29,261 bases of DNA from a virus: the IMG/VR virus record IMGVR_UViG_3300044617_001170, positions 1 to 29,261 of that record; one strand, given 5' to 3'. The notes beneath the pieces were generated by a model. It saw nothing but the letters and a program-made list of their open reading frames with translations. It was not told where the DNA came from and searched no databases. A program made the position numbers and the translations under genes. Below are positions 8,706-15,225 of the stretch, one piece after another. The number at the start of each line of letters is the position of its first letter. Within the stretch, counting starts at the first letter, position 1.

Positions 8706-9696
8706 GAGAGTATAGTTCAATATCAGAACTAACCATATCATGAACTAGTTGTTGAAATGTAATTTTAGGAATCCATTTTAGAACTTTTTTAGCTTTGCTA
8801 CAATCTCCTTTAAGATATTCAACTTCGGCCGGTCTATAAAGAGACGGATCAATTGTCACATAATCTCTATAATCTTTATTAACAAAAGAGAATGACTCTT
8901 GTAAAAATTTTTCAACAGTTTGAGCTTGTCCGGTACTTATAACAAAATCATCAGCTTTATCTCGAACTAGCATTAATCTCATAGCCTCAACATAATCTTT
9001 GGCGTGTCCCCAATCTCTTACCGCATTAATATTTCCAAGTTTGAGTTTTTCGTTATGTTCTAGTTTGTTATTAACTAGTCGCCCTATATATTTGGTTATT
9101 TTTCGCGTAACAAAGTTTTCGCCGCGACGAGGACTTTCATGATTAAATAGTATTCCGCTACAAGCATGTAATTTATAAGCCTCTCGATATATTTGAACCA
9201 TTCGGTGGCTAGCAAGTTTAGCTACAGCATATGGACTTTGAGGCAACAAAACTGTCTCTTCGTTTTGATATTTATTACCATCAGAGTCAACTGAATAATT
9301 TCGCCCAAACATTTCGCTGGTGCTTGCTTGATAAAATCGAGTGGTTGAACTAAATTTTCTAATATTTTCTAGTATGTTAATTACGCCAATAGCATCAATT
9401 TCGAATGTGGTGGTTGGCTGTTTAAAGCTAGTTGCCACATGACTCTGAGCGGCCAGATTATAAAATTCCTTGGGGCGATGCTTGGTTATTATATCTGTGC
9501 AATCACTAGGATCAGTAAGATCAAATTCTTCCAATATTAATCGTGGATGATTAACTATGCTTTTAATACGTTCAAAATTGATTGAACTACTTCGTCGGTA
9601 TAGTCCAACAACTCCGTATCCTTTTTGTAAAAGATTTTCCGCCAGATAACTTCCGTCTTGGCCCGTTATGCCCGTGATAATTGCTGTTTTACTCAT
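8698..9696 (-). CDS. gmd: GDP-mannose 4,6-dehydratase
   Basis: This 332-residue short-chain dehydratase would convert GDP-mannose to GDP-4-keto-6-deoxymannose, precursor of fucose, rhamnose-D and related sugars. Motifs: NAD(P)-binding GITGQDGSY (Gly9, Gly12, Gly15), LAAQSHV, catalytic STSE (residues 125-128) and YAVAK (Tyr156, Lys160), then NHESPRRGENFVTRKIT, all hallmarks of GMD rather than other dehydratases. The ATG at 9696 overlaps the preceding gene's stop by 8 bases; a GTG 12 bases earlier is possible. Placement within a morphogenesis operon is unusual. A role in glycosylating virion proteins or remodelling host surface sugars is inference. Confidence 0.93.
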   Translation of the reverse strand: MSKTAIITGITGQDGSYLAENLLQKGYGVVGLYRRSSSINFERIKSIVNHPRLILEEFDLTDPSDCTDIITKHRPKEFYNLAAQSHVATSFKQPTTTFEIDAIGVINILENIRKFSSTTRFYQASTSEMFGRNYSVDSDGNKYQNEETVLLPQSPYAVAKLASHRMVQIYREAYKLHACSGILFNHESPRRGENFVTRKITKYIGRLVNNKLEHNEKLKLGNINAVRDWGHAKDYVEAMRLMLVRDKADDFVISTGQAQTVEKFLQESFSFVNKDYRDYVTIDPSLYRPAEVEYLKGDCSKAKKVLKWIPKITFQQLVHDMVSSDIELYSRA

Positions 9697-10513
9697 TGTT
9701 ATTAACACTCTCTGAGTTTAAAAATGGTTTGTCTACTGTGCCGTCCTGATAATTATGATAATCATAAAGTTTCTGCTTAACCTTACTGGTAGCCATGCTA
9801 AGAATTTCCATTTCTCGTCCTTCTTTTTCTCTTATTTCTTCGTCTTCTAGCATTCGTATTAATCCTGTCCAACTGCTTTTGCCGTCTTCTATTCTTTTGA
9901 TTCGTTGTTCTCTTGTGGCTTTAAGGTCTTTACTAATTTTTTGTTGTTCATTGAGCAGTTTGGTATATTCATTGGTATAATTTGCTATACTGTTTCGGGC
10001 AAAGCTGAGTTGAGTTTCTAAATTGGCTAATTTCGGTATGTCTCTTTCAACTTCTGGCTTGCTATAAATTTCGTCCACCATTCGCTGAAGTTTTTCAGTT
10101 TCAGCAATATGACGTTTTCGTTCTTTCATGCTTCGATTAATAAGAATATCTATAGTGATAAACTGTTTGATCTGCAGTTCTTCAGCGGGCAACACGTCTT
10201 CTCGAAACTGCTTTACCAGATTAATCCATGTGCTTTCAAAGTATTCTAATTCTCCGGTGTCACTATCAAATTGTCGTGTGATTTCTGGCCAAAACGTTTT
10301 ACTATGAAGTTTTTGACTAAGTATCTGATTATCATTACTGCTGTTAATAACTGATAATTGATTTTCGTTAACATATCGCTGTATTGGGCCGACAGTTCGA
10401 TTTAAATGATTTGCTATTTCTTGTAAAGAGGATGAAGTATAATTATCTCGAATGTATTTTTCTTCATCAAGACTTAATTGTCCTCGTTTTTTGGGTACAT
10501 CTCTGCTTTCCAA
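9689..10513 (-). CDS. HTH and coiled-coil protein, possible terminase small subunit
   Basis: The 274 residues begin with a basic start and a helix-turn-helix-like segment (LSLDEEKYIRDNYTSSSLQEIANHLNRT, about residues 13-40), followed by a long alpha-helical, coiled-coil middle (residues about 120-230) and a polar tail. This layout, and its place in the packaging operon, fit a small terminase subunit that binds the packaging site. It is not directly next to the large subunit, so the call is tentative. The start is a TTG complementary to 10511-10513, supported by GGAGA 7 bases upstream; no in-frame ATG fits. It overlaps the sigma factor gene by 40 bases. Confidence 0.55.
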   Translation of the reverse strand: MESRDVPKKRGQLSLDEEKYIRDNYTSSSLQEIANHLNRTVGPIQRYVNENQLSVINSSNDNQILSQKLHSKTFWPEITRQFDSDTGELEYFESTWINLVKQFREDVLPAEELQIKQFITIDILINRSMKERKRHIAETEKLQRMVDEIYSKPEVERDIPKLANLETQLSFARNSIANYTNEYTKLLNEQQKISKDLKATREQRIKRIEDGKSSWTGLIRMLEDEEIREKEGREMEILSMATSKVKQKLYDYHNYQDGTVDKPFLNSESVNNNE

Positions 10514-11136
10514 TTTTTGCTCTCCATTATTTTAACAATGTGGTTTTTTAGTTTTTTGAGTTCTATCTTGTTAACTTTTGATCCGTGTTTCAGTTTGAGA
10601 TAAGTTTCTCTAAATTCTAATTGAATATGATCGTCTAAAAATTTAATTAGCTCTTTATTTTCTAATAAGTTTTCAGTATGTGATGATGGTGCAAGATGAG
10701 ATGATTGGTCGATATATCCTGGTTGAATAATGTTCTTTTTGGCCTCATTTCTTTTTGCCCACGAGGCGTATAGTTCACAGTCATCTTTATTGGAAAATTT
10801 TTCACATTGATTAATGCTAACTTTGCAACCTTTGTCGAAAAAAGGACAAGAATGACAGGGTTTATCGGGCCTTTGATAGTTGTTTCTTTTATAATTAAAT
10901 AGTCTATTACGAACGTGGGTCCAAAGGAAGTTTTCTAAGGGTCTTTTTTTGTCATAATTTTTAAGACCTTCCAATGCAAAAATAGCAGCTTGTTGCTTCA
11001 TATCGTCTATACTATGATATGCGAATCTGAATTTATTGGCTAATCTTTTACTAATATTGTCTAATACTAATAAAAACTCTTCTGTACTAACGCCATTGGG
11101 TAATTCAGGTGGTAGTTTGGTCTTTTTTTTGCTCAT
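10474..11136 (-). CDS. Sigma-70 family-like factor with Cys cluster
   Basis: A 220-residue protein whose residues 28-90 (ISKRLANKFRF, SIDDMKQQAAIFALEGLKNYD, PLENFLWTHVRNRLFNYKRN) match region 2 of sigma-70 family factors, including the -10 recognition helix and the Phe/Trp-rich stretch. This is followed by an insertion with cysteines at 94, 97, 104, 111 and 120 that may bind zinc. T4 gp55-like late sigma factors have the same reduced architecture. A canonical region 4 helix-turn-helix is not obvious in the rest. It lies near the head of the virion operon and overlaps both neighbours, so it probably directs late transcription. Confidence 0.7.
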   Translation of the reverse strand: MSKKKTKLPPELPNGVSTEEFLLVLDNISKRLANKFRFAYHSIDDMKQQAAIFALEGLKNYDKKRPLENFLWTHVRNRLFNYKRNNYQRPDKPCHSCPFFDKGCKVSINQCEKFSNKDDCELYASWAKRNEAKKNIIQPGYIDQSSHLAPSSHTENLLENKELIKFLDDHIQLEFRETYLKLKHGSKVNKIELKKLKNHIVKIMESKNWKAEMYPKNEDN

Positions 11137-11269
11137 TTATTAGTTCTGCTATGCTCTTTCCGTTGTCTAATAATAGGTCATTAATAATATCGTCATTAAT
11201 AGAGCCAGAGGCTTTAACGAATAATACGCTATCAGCAACAATGTCCGGGTCAAAATGGGAGTCTTTCAT
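11105..11269 (-). CDS. Small acidic hypothetical protein, first gene of the minus-strand operon
   Basis: This 54-residue acidic protein starts at the ATG complementary to 11267-11269 with AAGGA 7 bases upstream (MKDSHFDPDIVADSV). It overlaps the sigma factor gene by 32 bases and is the first gene after the putative operon promoter. The composition is helical and acidic, with no known domain. Its tight coupling with the sigma factor suggests a partner, regulator or antagonist of that factor, which is guesswork. Confidence 0.65.
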   Translation of the reverse strand: MKDSHFDPDIVADSVLFVKASGSINDDIINDLLLDNGKSIAELINEQKKDQTTT

Positions 11270-11301
11270 ATTTTTTCCTTGCTCTAAACTGATCAAACCT
11301 T

Positions 11302-11332
11302 ATTATAGTATGTTTTGGGGCGAGATTGTCAA
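11302..11332 (-). promoter_or_regulatory. Putative promoter of the minus-strand operon
   Basis: On the minus strand TTGACA (complement of 11327-11332) and TATAAT (complement of 11302-11307) are separated by 19 bases, longer than ideal. It lies about 35 bases before the first minus-strand gene and divergent from the HTH gene at 11357. If used, it would be read by the host sigma70-type polymerase and would deliver the phage sigma factor early. Confidence 0.5.
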
Positions 11333-11356
11333 CAAATTAAAAGATAGGAGCGATTT

Positions 11357-11593
11357 ATGGCTAATTATAAGAAGTGGACCAATGCTGAGCTAGACTATAT
11401 TAATAATAATCATACTCTGTTATGTGACGAAGGATTGGCAGCCTCATTAAGTAAAATGACTGGCGAAACTATTAGCACAGCAATGGTACGACGCCAGCGA
11501 AGAAAGCTAGCTTTGAAGAAGAGCAGGGGCCGTCCAAAGAAGATTAAGGAAATTAATAGCTCAAGGGATACTGAAGCTACTGCTATAAGTTGA
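11357..11593 (+). CDS. Small HTH/AT-hook DNA-binding protein, candidate regulator
   Basis: This 78-residue basic protein starts with KKWTNAELDYINNNHTLLCDEGLAASLSK, a SANT/HTH-like start as in phage small DNA-binding proteins, then TGETISTAMVRRQRRKL, which fits a recognition helix, and ends with an AT-hook-like SRGRPKK. AGGAG lies 8 bases before the ATG. It is the first plus-strand gene, divergent from the virion operon, and precedes the array of repeated operator modules. It is therefore a natural candidate for the protein that binds them, but nothing in the sequence proves this. A strong terminator follows. Confidence 0.75.
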   Translation: MANYKKWTNAELDYINNNHTLLCDEGLAASLSKMTGETISTAMVRRQRRKLALKKSRGRPKKIKEINSSRDTEATAIS

Positions 11594-11624
11594 AATTTAG
11601 CAGATAAATAATTAAGAGGGCGGG

Positions 11625-11670
11625 ACAGCGGTCACGATTAATAATTTTAGTCGTGGCCGTTGTTGTTTTA
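11625..11670 (+). terminator. Rho-independent terminator after the HTH gene
   Basis: A 16-bp stem (ACAGCGGTCACGATTA against TAGTCGTGGCCGTTGT, with a few G-T pairs), an 8-base loop and a T-rich tail end the HTH transcript. The downstream arm overlaps the probable -35 region of the next promoter. Confidence 0.88.
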
Positions 11671-11690
11671 TGGGGATTGGCCGTTATAAT
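11662..11690 (+). promoter_or_regulatory. Putative promoter of the secreted-protein gene
   Basis: TATAAT at 11685-11690 is preceded 17 bases upstream by GTTGTT/TTGTTT-like sequence at about 11662. The -35 match is weak. The leader is about 35 bases and contains AGGAGACTAGGTC before the ATG at 11732. Confidence 0.5.
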
Positions 11691-11731
11691 AGAGTGATGC
11701 AAGGTCAAAATACTTTCTAGGAGACTAGGTC

Positions 11732-12028
11732 ATGAAAATGTTTATTTTATTAGTTTGTGGTTTATTTTGTGGTGTTGGAAATGATAGCAATGCTTGTGAA
11801 TGGACCAGGGCAAGAAATGTTCAGCCAGTTTATGTTCCTGTTCAGCAAGTTCAACCAGCCATATCGTGGTCTTATGTTCAACAAACATTTGTTAATTATG
11901 TTCCAACAGTAGTTTATCAGCCAGTAGTAAATACTCAGGTAATTGCTATTCCGTCAGTGGTTTATCCTATTTATGCTCCTGTTCCTGTTGTTCCTTATTT
12001 CTATGGATATAGTGTTTATAGATACTAG
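11732..12028 (+). CDS. Predicted secreted Val/Pro/Tyr-rich protein
   Basis: The 98 residues begin with a signal peptide (MKMFILLVCGLFCGVG; likely cleavage near SNA-CEW, residues 20-22). The mature part is rich in Val, Pro, Tyr and Gln (VYVPVQQVQP, TVVYQPVVNTQV, YPIYAPVPVV) and lacks charge. It would be exported, possibly into the envelope or to the cell surface. The lipobox is poor, so a lipoprotein is unlikely. AGGAG precedes the start. It stands alone with its own promoter and a possible terminator. No family was recognised; a role at the host envelope is inference. Confidence 0.75.
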   Translation: MKMFILLVCGLFCGVGNDSNACEWTRARNVQPVYVPVQQVQPAISWSYVQQTFVNYVPTVVYQPVVNTQVIAIPSVVYPIYAPVPVVPYFYGYSVYRY

Positions 12029-12082
12029 GGGGAATTCGGCTAATATAAGTGGTGCAGAATAAGATTTAATTAATGGGGGAAC

Positions 12083-12117
12083 TGGCCAATTGTAATATGT
12101 CCGGCCAATTATTTTTT
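12083..12117 (+). terminator. Possible terminator after the secreted-protein gene
   Basis: TGGCC and GGCCA flank a 14-15-base loop and are followed by ATTATTTTTT. The stem is short but the T-run is good. Confidence 0.45.
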
Positions 12118-12185
12118 AGAACAGGTGTCTATGGAAACATTATTGATACTTGTATCAGTATAAAAATTATTTGTGAAAGATTATT

Positions 12186-12272
12186 ATGGGAAAAATGGCT
12201 AATAAACTGGCCAATTACGTATGGTGGTCCTTATTGTTTTTAGACCACCCGCAAGGTATGGCGATTTTCTAA
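12186..12272 (+). CDS. Possible 28-residue hydrophobic microprotein
   Basis: The frame encodes MGKMANKLANYVWWSLLFLD and a short tail, with a hydrophobic core that could enter a membrane. The ribosome binding site is weak (GAAAG). Listed because similar short membrane proteins are frequent in this window; it may be chance. Confidence 0.25.
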   Translation: MGKMANKLANYVWWSLLFLDHPQGMAIF

Positions 12273-12310
12273 GCCCCTTAATATAAAATGAAAAAACCCC
12301 CTCTTGCCCT

Positions 12311-12458
12311 AAAGTGTTGTGGCGTAAGACTTTACGACGAGTGATGGACGCAAAAGTTGTCATAAACTCTTATGGGGTAACGACTTAGAAAAAACGTAAA
12401 AGCATTTGCATAAATCGAAAGTTTTTCCGCTTGAAACCTAAAGATTGGCCTGTATAAT
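12311..12458 (+). promoter_or_regulatory. Operator module E1 and promoter
   Basis: Site A AAAGTGTT-N7-AAGACTTT starts at 12311 and site B AAACTCTT-N7-AACGACTT at 12364 (53 bp apart). The promoter is TTGAAA at 12431, 16 bp, TATAAT at 12453; the -35 is 120 bp from the module start. CCGATATAAGA follows the -10. It drives the gene at 12491. Confidence 0.85.
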
Positions 12459-12490
12459 ACCGATATAAGAGAAAGAAAGAGAGAAAGAAA

Positions 12491-12712
12491 ATGGAAAAAG
12501 CAACTCATATCAACGATTTTATTGGTAGCCTTCCTAGGATTGTGGAAAAGAAGGTGTGGAAGGTTACGGATAAGGATGGAACGGTTGTTCAGTATGTTGG
12601 CGCTACCGATAACCGTGAGAGCACAGCACAAGCGTACATCAAAGAGAAGTATCCCCAAAGAGATTTGATTCTGACCTTCTCACACTTCAAAGGTTTGATT
12701 ACCCTTCGCTAG
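12491..12712 (+). CDS. Small hypothetical protein
   Basis: This 73-residue protein reads IVEKKVWKVTDKDGTVVQYVGATDNRESTAQAYIKEKYP, a strand-strand-helix layout (small alpha/beta). Its end resembles the 51-residue protein at 16914 (SFSQYDAWIKAKDKYGSDLRI), so the two may be distant paralogs. It is monocistronic under module E1. The leader is purine-rich (GAGAAAGAAAGAGAG). The function is unknown. Confidence 0.8.
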   Translation: MEKATHINDFIGSLPRIVEKKVWKVTDKDGTVVQYVGATDNRESTAQAYIKEKYPQRDLILTFSHFKGLITLR

Positions 12713-12718
12713 AGGGGA

Positions 12719-12746
12719 TTGACAAGCAAAAAAGTTTCTGTAGAAT
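12719..12746 (+). promoter_or_regulatory. Promoter of the 12774 gene (copy 1 of a repeated promoter)
   Basis: TTGACA at 12719, 16 bp, TAGAAT at 12741. The stretch from CTAGAGGGG through the -10 to ATCACCAAG closely matches that at 13347-13400 in front of the 13418 gene, so the two promoters are recent duplicates. It has no operator module. Confidence 0.8.
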
Positions 12747-12773
12747 AACTTCATCATCACCAAGGAAAACAAA

Positions 12774-12962
12774 ATGAACGATCTCAAGAGTCTTTTTCTT
12801 GCTATGGCCGCTGGTAAGTATGCTGGATTCCGAGATACTAAGGGTAAGGGATATATCGGAATCATCAACGGTATCATGCGTGAGGATGGTAGTGGTCGTA
12901 ACTGGATCATTACTGTGACTGAGGGAATCAAAACGAGCAAGGTTTTTATCCACGCAACGTAA
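12774..12962 (+). CDS. Small basic hypothetical protein
   Basis: This 62-residue protein has a helix (NDLKSLFLAMAAGKYAGF) followed by beta strands (GKGYIGIINGIMREDGSGRNWIITVTEG). It has its own promoter, and AAGGA lies 7-8 bases before the ATG. Its stop codon is the first triplet of operator module E2, so the end of the gene overlaps site A. No family is recognised. Confidence 0.78.
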   Translation: MNDLKSLFLAMAAGKYAGFRDTKGKGYIGIINGIMREDGSGRNWIITVTEGIKTSKVFIHAT

Positions 12963-13098
12963 GCCCAATAATCACAAGACTTTACGTCGAGTGGGGGCAT
13001 AGAGGGATGATCTAAACTCTTGTCGCATAACGACTTACGAACCTTGCGATCTTTTAAGGAAACTTTTTGCTTGATCTCTAAGAAATACCCTGTATAAT
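12961..13098 (+). promoter_or_regulatory. Operator module E2 and promoter
   Basis: Site A AAGCCCAA-N7-AAGACTTT starts at 12961 (left half degenerate, overlapping the stop codon) and site B AAACTCTT-N7-AACGACTT at 13014. The promoter is TTGATC at 13071, 16 bp, TATAAT at 13093, 110 bp from the module start, followed by GATATAAGA. Confidence 0.8.
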
Positions 13099-13125
13099 GA
13101 TGATATAAGAGAAAAGGAGAAAAAG

Positions 13126-13341
13126 ATGGATACGACTAAGATCAACAACGCTCTGAAAATGATTTGGGGTAGCGAAACGTACAACGTGGTGCTACTGTAT
13201 ACGGCAGACGGTAAACTGTTTGCAGAATGTGAAGCAACGAATGACCGACGACGAATCACGGAAAGCAACTACGAAGAAATGCTGAACGATATGTTCTATA
13301 ACTTCTGTATGGAAAAGGCCTCTTGGATGGGCGTCTCATGA
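13126..13341 (+). CDS. Small hypothetical protein
   Basis: This 71-residue protein reads KMIWGSETYNVVLLYTADGKLFAECEATNDRRRITESNYEEMLND, beta strands then helix. Translation starts after AAAAGGAGAAAAAG. It is under module E2 and is followed by the duplicated promoter at 13357. The function is unknown. Confidence 0.8.
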   Translation: MDTTKINNALKMIWGSETYNVVLLYTADGKLFAECEATNDRRRITESNYEEMLNDMFYNFCMEKASWMGVS

Positions 13342-13356
13342 CCCCCACTAGAGGGG

Positions 13357-13385
13357 TTGACAAGATAAAAAACTTTCTGTAAAAT
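13357..13385 (+). promoter_or_regulatory. Promoter of the 13418 gene (copy 2 of the repeated promoter)
   Basis: TTGACA at 13357, 17 bp, TAAAAT at 13380. It shares CTAGAGGGG, the A-rich spacer ending TTTCTGTA and the ATCACCAAG leader with the promoter at 12719. A CCCC...GGGG inverted repeat lies just upstream and may end the previous transcript. Confidence 0.75.
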
Positions 13386-13417
13386 ACGTTCATCACCAAG
13401 AGAAGAGGAAAAAGAAA

Positions 13418-13750
13418 ATGGCTACCAAGTTCAAGATTATCGAAGATGCCAAGCGTCAGGTTCGCATGTGCTTTGTTGGTATGGCTACTCGGCATCAGCC
13501 GTCGCTTGCCGATGGATTGTATGGCCCGATTCACAGTGAAAAGATTCACAAGTTCAATCGCAAGGCTCTCCGCAAGGGTAGTAAGGCTAAGGCGGAAAAG
13601 GTTGACTCTCGCTACAATGGGGGAGAGGATACCATGATCGTGGCGGTTGGCAAGCCCGGTTCGGCTGAGCGTAAGGCGGCACTGGCAGACCAGTATGCTG
13701 CGATTATGGCATCGGGCGAGGAACTTTCCCCCTTCGGTTGGAGGGGTTGA
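13418..13750 (+). CDS. Hypothetical protein, basic
   Basis: This 110-residue Lys/Arg-rich protein has a central basic tract (KIHKFNRKALRKGSKAKAEK) and a C-terminal Ala-rich helix (GSAERKAALADQYAAIMAS). Codon use is relatively G/C-rich. AGAGGAA precedes the ATG. The basic nature suggests nucleic acid binding, but no domain is recognised. Module E3 follows directly. Confidence 0.8.
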   Translation: MATKFKIIEDAKRQVRMCFVGMATRHQPSLADGLYGPIHSEKIHKFNRKALRKGSKAKAEKVDSRYNGGEDTMIVAVGKPGSAERKAALADQYAAIMASGEELSPFGWRG

Positions 13751-13753
13751 CCT

Positions 13754-13901
13754 AAAGCCTTACCGCATAAGACTTTGCGACGAGGCCCGCCGCCCGCGTT
13801 TTTCGTAAACTCTTACGCCACAACACCTTGTGAATCTTACGGCATTGTAAGGAAAAATATTCACGACTACCCCTTGCATTGGCCGATAATATCTGTATAA
13901 T
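13754..13901 (+). promoter_or_regulatory. Operator module E3 and leaderless promoter
   Basis: Site A AAAGCCTT-N7-AAGACTTT starts at 13754 and site B AAACTCTT-N7-AACACCTT at 13807. The promoter is TTGCAT at 13874, 16 bp containing GGCCGATAAT, TATAAT at 13896; the -35 is 120 bp from the module start. Only six bases separate the -10 from the first ATG. Confidence 0.85.
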
Positions 13902-13907
13902 CGTGGC

Positions 13908-14114
13908 ATGATGATCACCACCACCAACGAGGACGCCAAAATGCTCCACGACCTTGACGAACCAAACAGCCAACTGAGTTACCTTGCCGAGCAGGGTATC
14001 ATCGAGCCGATGGTCGAGCCGATTGACGATCCTAGTTTGGAAGTGAACTACTGGGATTGGGCAGAAGTGATCGGTATTGTTGACAATCTGGTTCCGGAGG
14101 AGTATGCTGTATGA
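13908..14114 (+). CDS. Small acidic hypothetical protein, possibly leaderless mRNA
   Basis: These 68 acidic residues include QLSYLAEQGIIEPMVEPIDD and NYWDWAEVIGIVDNLVPEE. The first ATG lies 6 bases after the -10, where transcription should start, so the mRNA would be leaderless. An alternative start at 13941 has AGGA 8 bases upstream and would give 57 residues. The next tiny gene overlaps its stop (ATGA). The function is unknown. Confidence 0.7.
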   Translation: MMITTTNEDAKMLHDLDEPNSQLSYLAEQGIIEPMVEPIDDPSLEVNYWDWAEVIGIVDNLVPEEYAV

Positions 14115-14176
14115 GTGCCTTACTGATCGTGGTTTCATACATTGGATTGTGTTTTTGTGTTCTTTGTAAGGATTAG
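14111..14176 (+). CDS. 21-residue single-span membrane microprotein
   Basis: The frame MSALLIVVSYIGLCFCVLCK is almost entirely one hydrophobic segment with a basic end. Its ATG overlaps the previous stop as ATGA, and GGAGG lies 11 bases upstream, so it is translationally coupled. It is one of several such proteins here. Confidence 0.6.
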   Translation: MSALLIVVSYIGLCFCVLCKD

Positions 14177-14178
14177 TT

Positions 14179-14463
14179 ATGAGTCACCCTGACCCTTGTT
14201 TCGATCCCGATAACTCTTATGAGGATGATGATATGAACTACCATGATGACGATGTGAACTACGATGATCACAATGATTTTTGGGGTTTGCCAGAAAATGA
14301 GCTGGATGAAATCCGAGATCAAATGGATGATGATGAGGGTTATGATGACGATTACGATGACCATTACGATGACAGCATGGATGGCGATCACGACTCCGCG
14401 ATGGAATCTGCCGGATGGGGAACAGATGAGGATTACGGCTATTTTGGCGGAGAAGACTACTAG
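14179..14463 (+). CDS. Asp/Tyr-rich very acidic protein
   Basis: This 94-residue protein is dominated by Asp, Glu, Tyr and His (DDDMNYHDDDVNYDDHND, YDDDYDDHYDD). It starts MSHPDPCFDPDNSYEDDD, like the 53-residue protein at 15460 (MSHSDSLCDYEDSDDG), so the two look related. AAGGA lies 7 bases upstream. Highly acidic phage proteins can mimic DNA or chelate cations; here that is speculation. Low-complexity GAT repeats in the DNA are noted. Confidence 0.7.
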   Translation: MSHPDPCFDPDNSYEDDDMNYHDDDVNYDDHNDFWGLPENELDEIRDQMDDDEGYDDDYDDHYDDSMDGDHDSAMESAGWGTDEDYGYFGGEDY

Positions 14464-14467
14464 CCCT

Positions 14468-14602
14468 AAAGCCTTGCCGCATAACACTTTGCGGCGAGGC
14501 GGGCCGCACGATCTTGACGTAAACTCTTTAGGCTCAACGACTTAGAGCAACCGTAGAATCTTTTATTTTCTTGTTGACAGCCTAAAGAACGGGCTGTATA
14601 AT
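14468..14602 (+). promoter_or_regulatory. Operator module E4 and promoter
   Basis: Site A AAAGCCTT-N7-AACACTTT starts at 14468 and site B AAACTCTT-N7-AACGACTT at 14521. Site A can form the hairpin CCTTGCCGC/GCGGCGAGG. The promoter is TTGACA at 14574, 17 bp, TATAAT at 14597, 106 bp from the module start, followed by GTCGATATAAGA. Confidence 0.88.
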
Positions 14603-14637
14603 GTCGATATAAGAACATCACCCCAAAGGAAAAGAAC

Positions 14638-14949
14638 ATGACTCACGCCGAAGCAGTTTCTATGGTTCGTGGCAAGCGGAATAAGGATAGCCGCAAGGTA
14701 GGAAACAACACCTACGCTGAAATCCTGCCGTGTGGATCGGTTGGTATTCTGCTCCACAGTACCTATGTGGTAAAGATTCATTCTGACAATACCTATACCC
14801 TCCAGACTGGGGGTTGGCAAACCAGTACCACCAAGGATAGAATCAACCAGTACAGCCCCGTTCGTGTGTACCAGCACAAGTACGAATGGTTCGTGAAACT
14901 GAATGGTAAGGAATATCCGTTTATGGAAGGAATGGTGGTGGGAGGATGA
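14638..14949 (+). CDS. Conserved phage hypothetical protein
   Basis: This 103-residue protein reads GNNTYAEILPCGSVGILLHSTYVVKIHSDNTYTLQTGGWQTSTTKDRINQY and PVRVYQHKYEWFVKLNGKEYPFMEGM. The combination of a His-strand, TGGWxTxTTKDRIN and a terminal Tyr-Trp-strand is familiar from unnamed proteins of many phages, recalled rather than searched. It is all beta. The following microprotein overlaps its stop. The function is unknown. Confidence 0.82.
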   Translation: MTHAEAVSMVRGKRNKDSRKVGNNTYAEILPCGSVGILLHSTYVVKIHSDNTYTLQTGGWQTSTTKDRINQYSPVRVYQHKYEWFVKLNGKEYPFMEGMVVGG

Positions 14950-15026
14950 TTTTATATCTTGCCGGTTTATATGGTGTTATTCTGCTAAATGCTTTTCTGT
15001 GTTGGATGATTGAAAAAAACAACTAA
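14946..15026 (+). CDS. 26-residue membrane microprotein
   Basis: MILYLAGLYGVILLNAFLCW then a short polar tail: one hydrophobic span. The ATG overlaps the upstream stop (ATGA), with GGTGGTGGGAGG immediately upstream as ribosome binding site. It is the first of four consecutive tiny genes. Confidence 0.65.
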   Translation: MILYLAGLYGVILLNAFLCWMIEKNN

Positions 15027-15041
15027 ACGAAAGGGCTACGG

Positions 15042-15146
15042 ATGGCCGATATATATCTAGACTGGAATAGTTTCGGTGTGGGACTTGTTATTGGCCTTGG
15101 TTGTGCTTGGTTTGTTTGTGATCTTGTTTTTCCATTAAGGAAGTAA
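15042..15146 (+). CDS. 34-residue membrane microprotein
   Basis: A short polar start (MADIYLDWNS) is followed by one span, FGVGLVIGLGCAWFVCDLVF, and a basic end PLRK. The positive C-terminus suggests an N-out or hairpin-free single span. It is preceded by GAAAGG and is 15 bases after the previous stop. Confidence 0.6.
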   Translation: MADIYLDWNSFGVGLVIGLGCAWFVCDLVFPLRK

Positions 15147-15147
15147 G

Positions 15148-15222
15148 ATGACTATTAAGGATAAGATTGTCCTGTCTGTGGCGTTTGTTTGTGGTTGTAT
15201 CGCAACTTTTCTTATGGGGTAA
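15148..15222 (+). CDS. 24-residue membrane microprotein
   Basis: MTIKDKIVLSVAFVCGCIAT continuing to FLMG. A basic start followed by one hydrophobic segment resembles a signal anchor. AAGGAAG lies just before the ATG and one base separates it from the previous stop, so it belongs to the same operon. Confidence 0.6.
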   Translation: MTIKDKIVLSVAFVCGCIATFLMG

Positions 15223-15225
15223 AAA

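Larger units (their letters stand above)
12029..12490 (+). other. Long intergenic region with three GGCCAATT copies
   Basis: This stretch holds a probable terminator (12083-12117), three copies of GGCCAATT at 12084, 12103 and 12209, a GGTGGTC/GACCACC stem around 12221-12247, a possible 28-codon frame (12186-12272), and then the first operator module and promoter. Nothing else is recognisable. The 19-bp spacing of the first two GGCCAATT copies partly reflects the terminator stem. Confidence 0.5.

Noticed and set aside
11732-12028. Lipoprotein signal in the secreted protein
   Set aside because: The residues before the candidate cysteine (SNA-C) do not fit a lipobox; ordinary signal peptidase cleavage is more likely.
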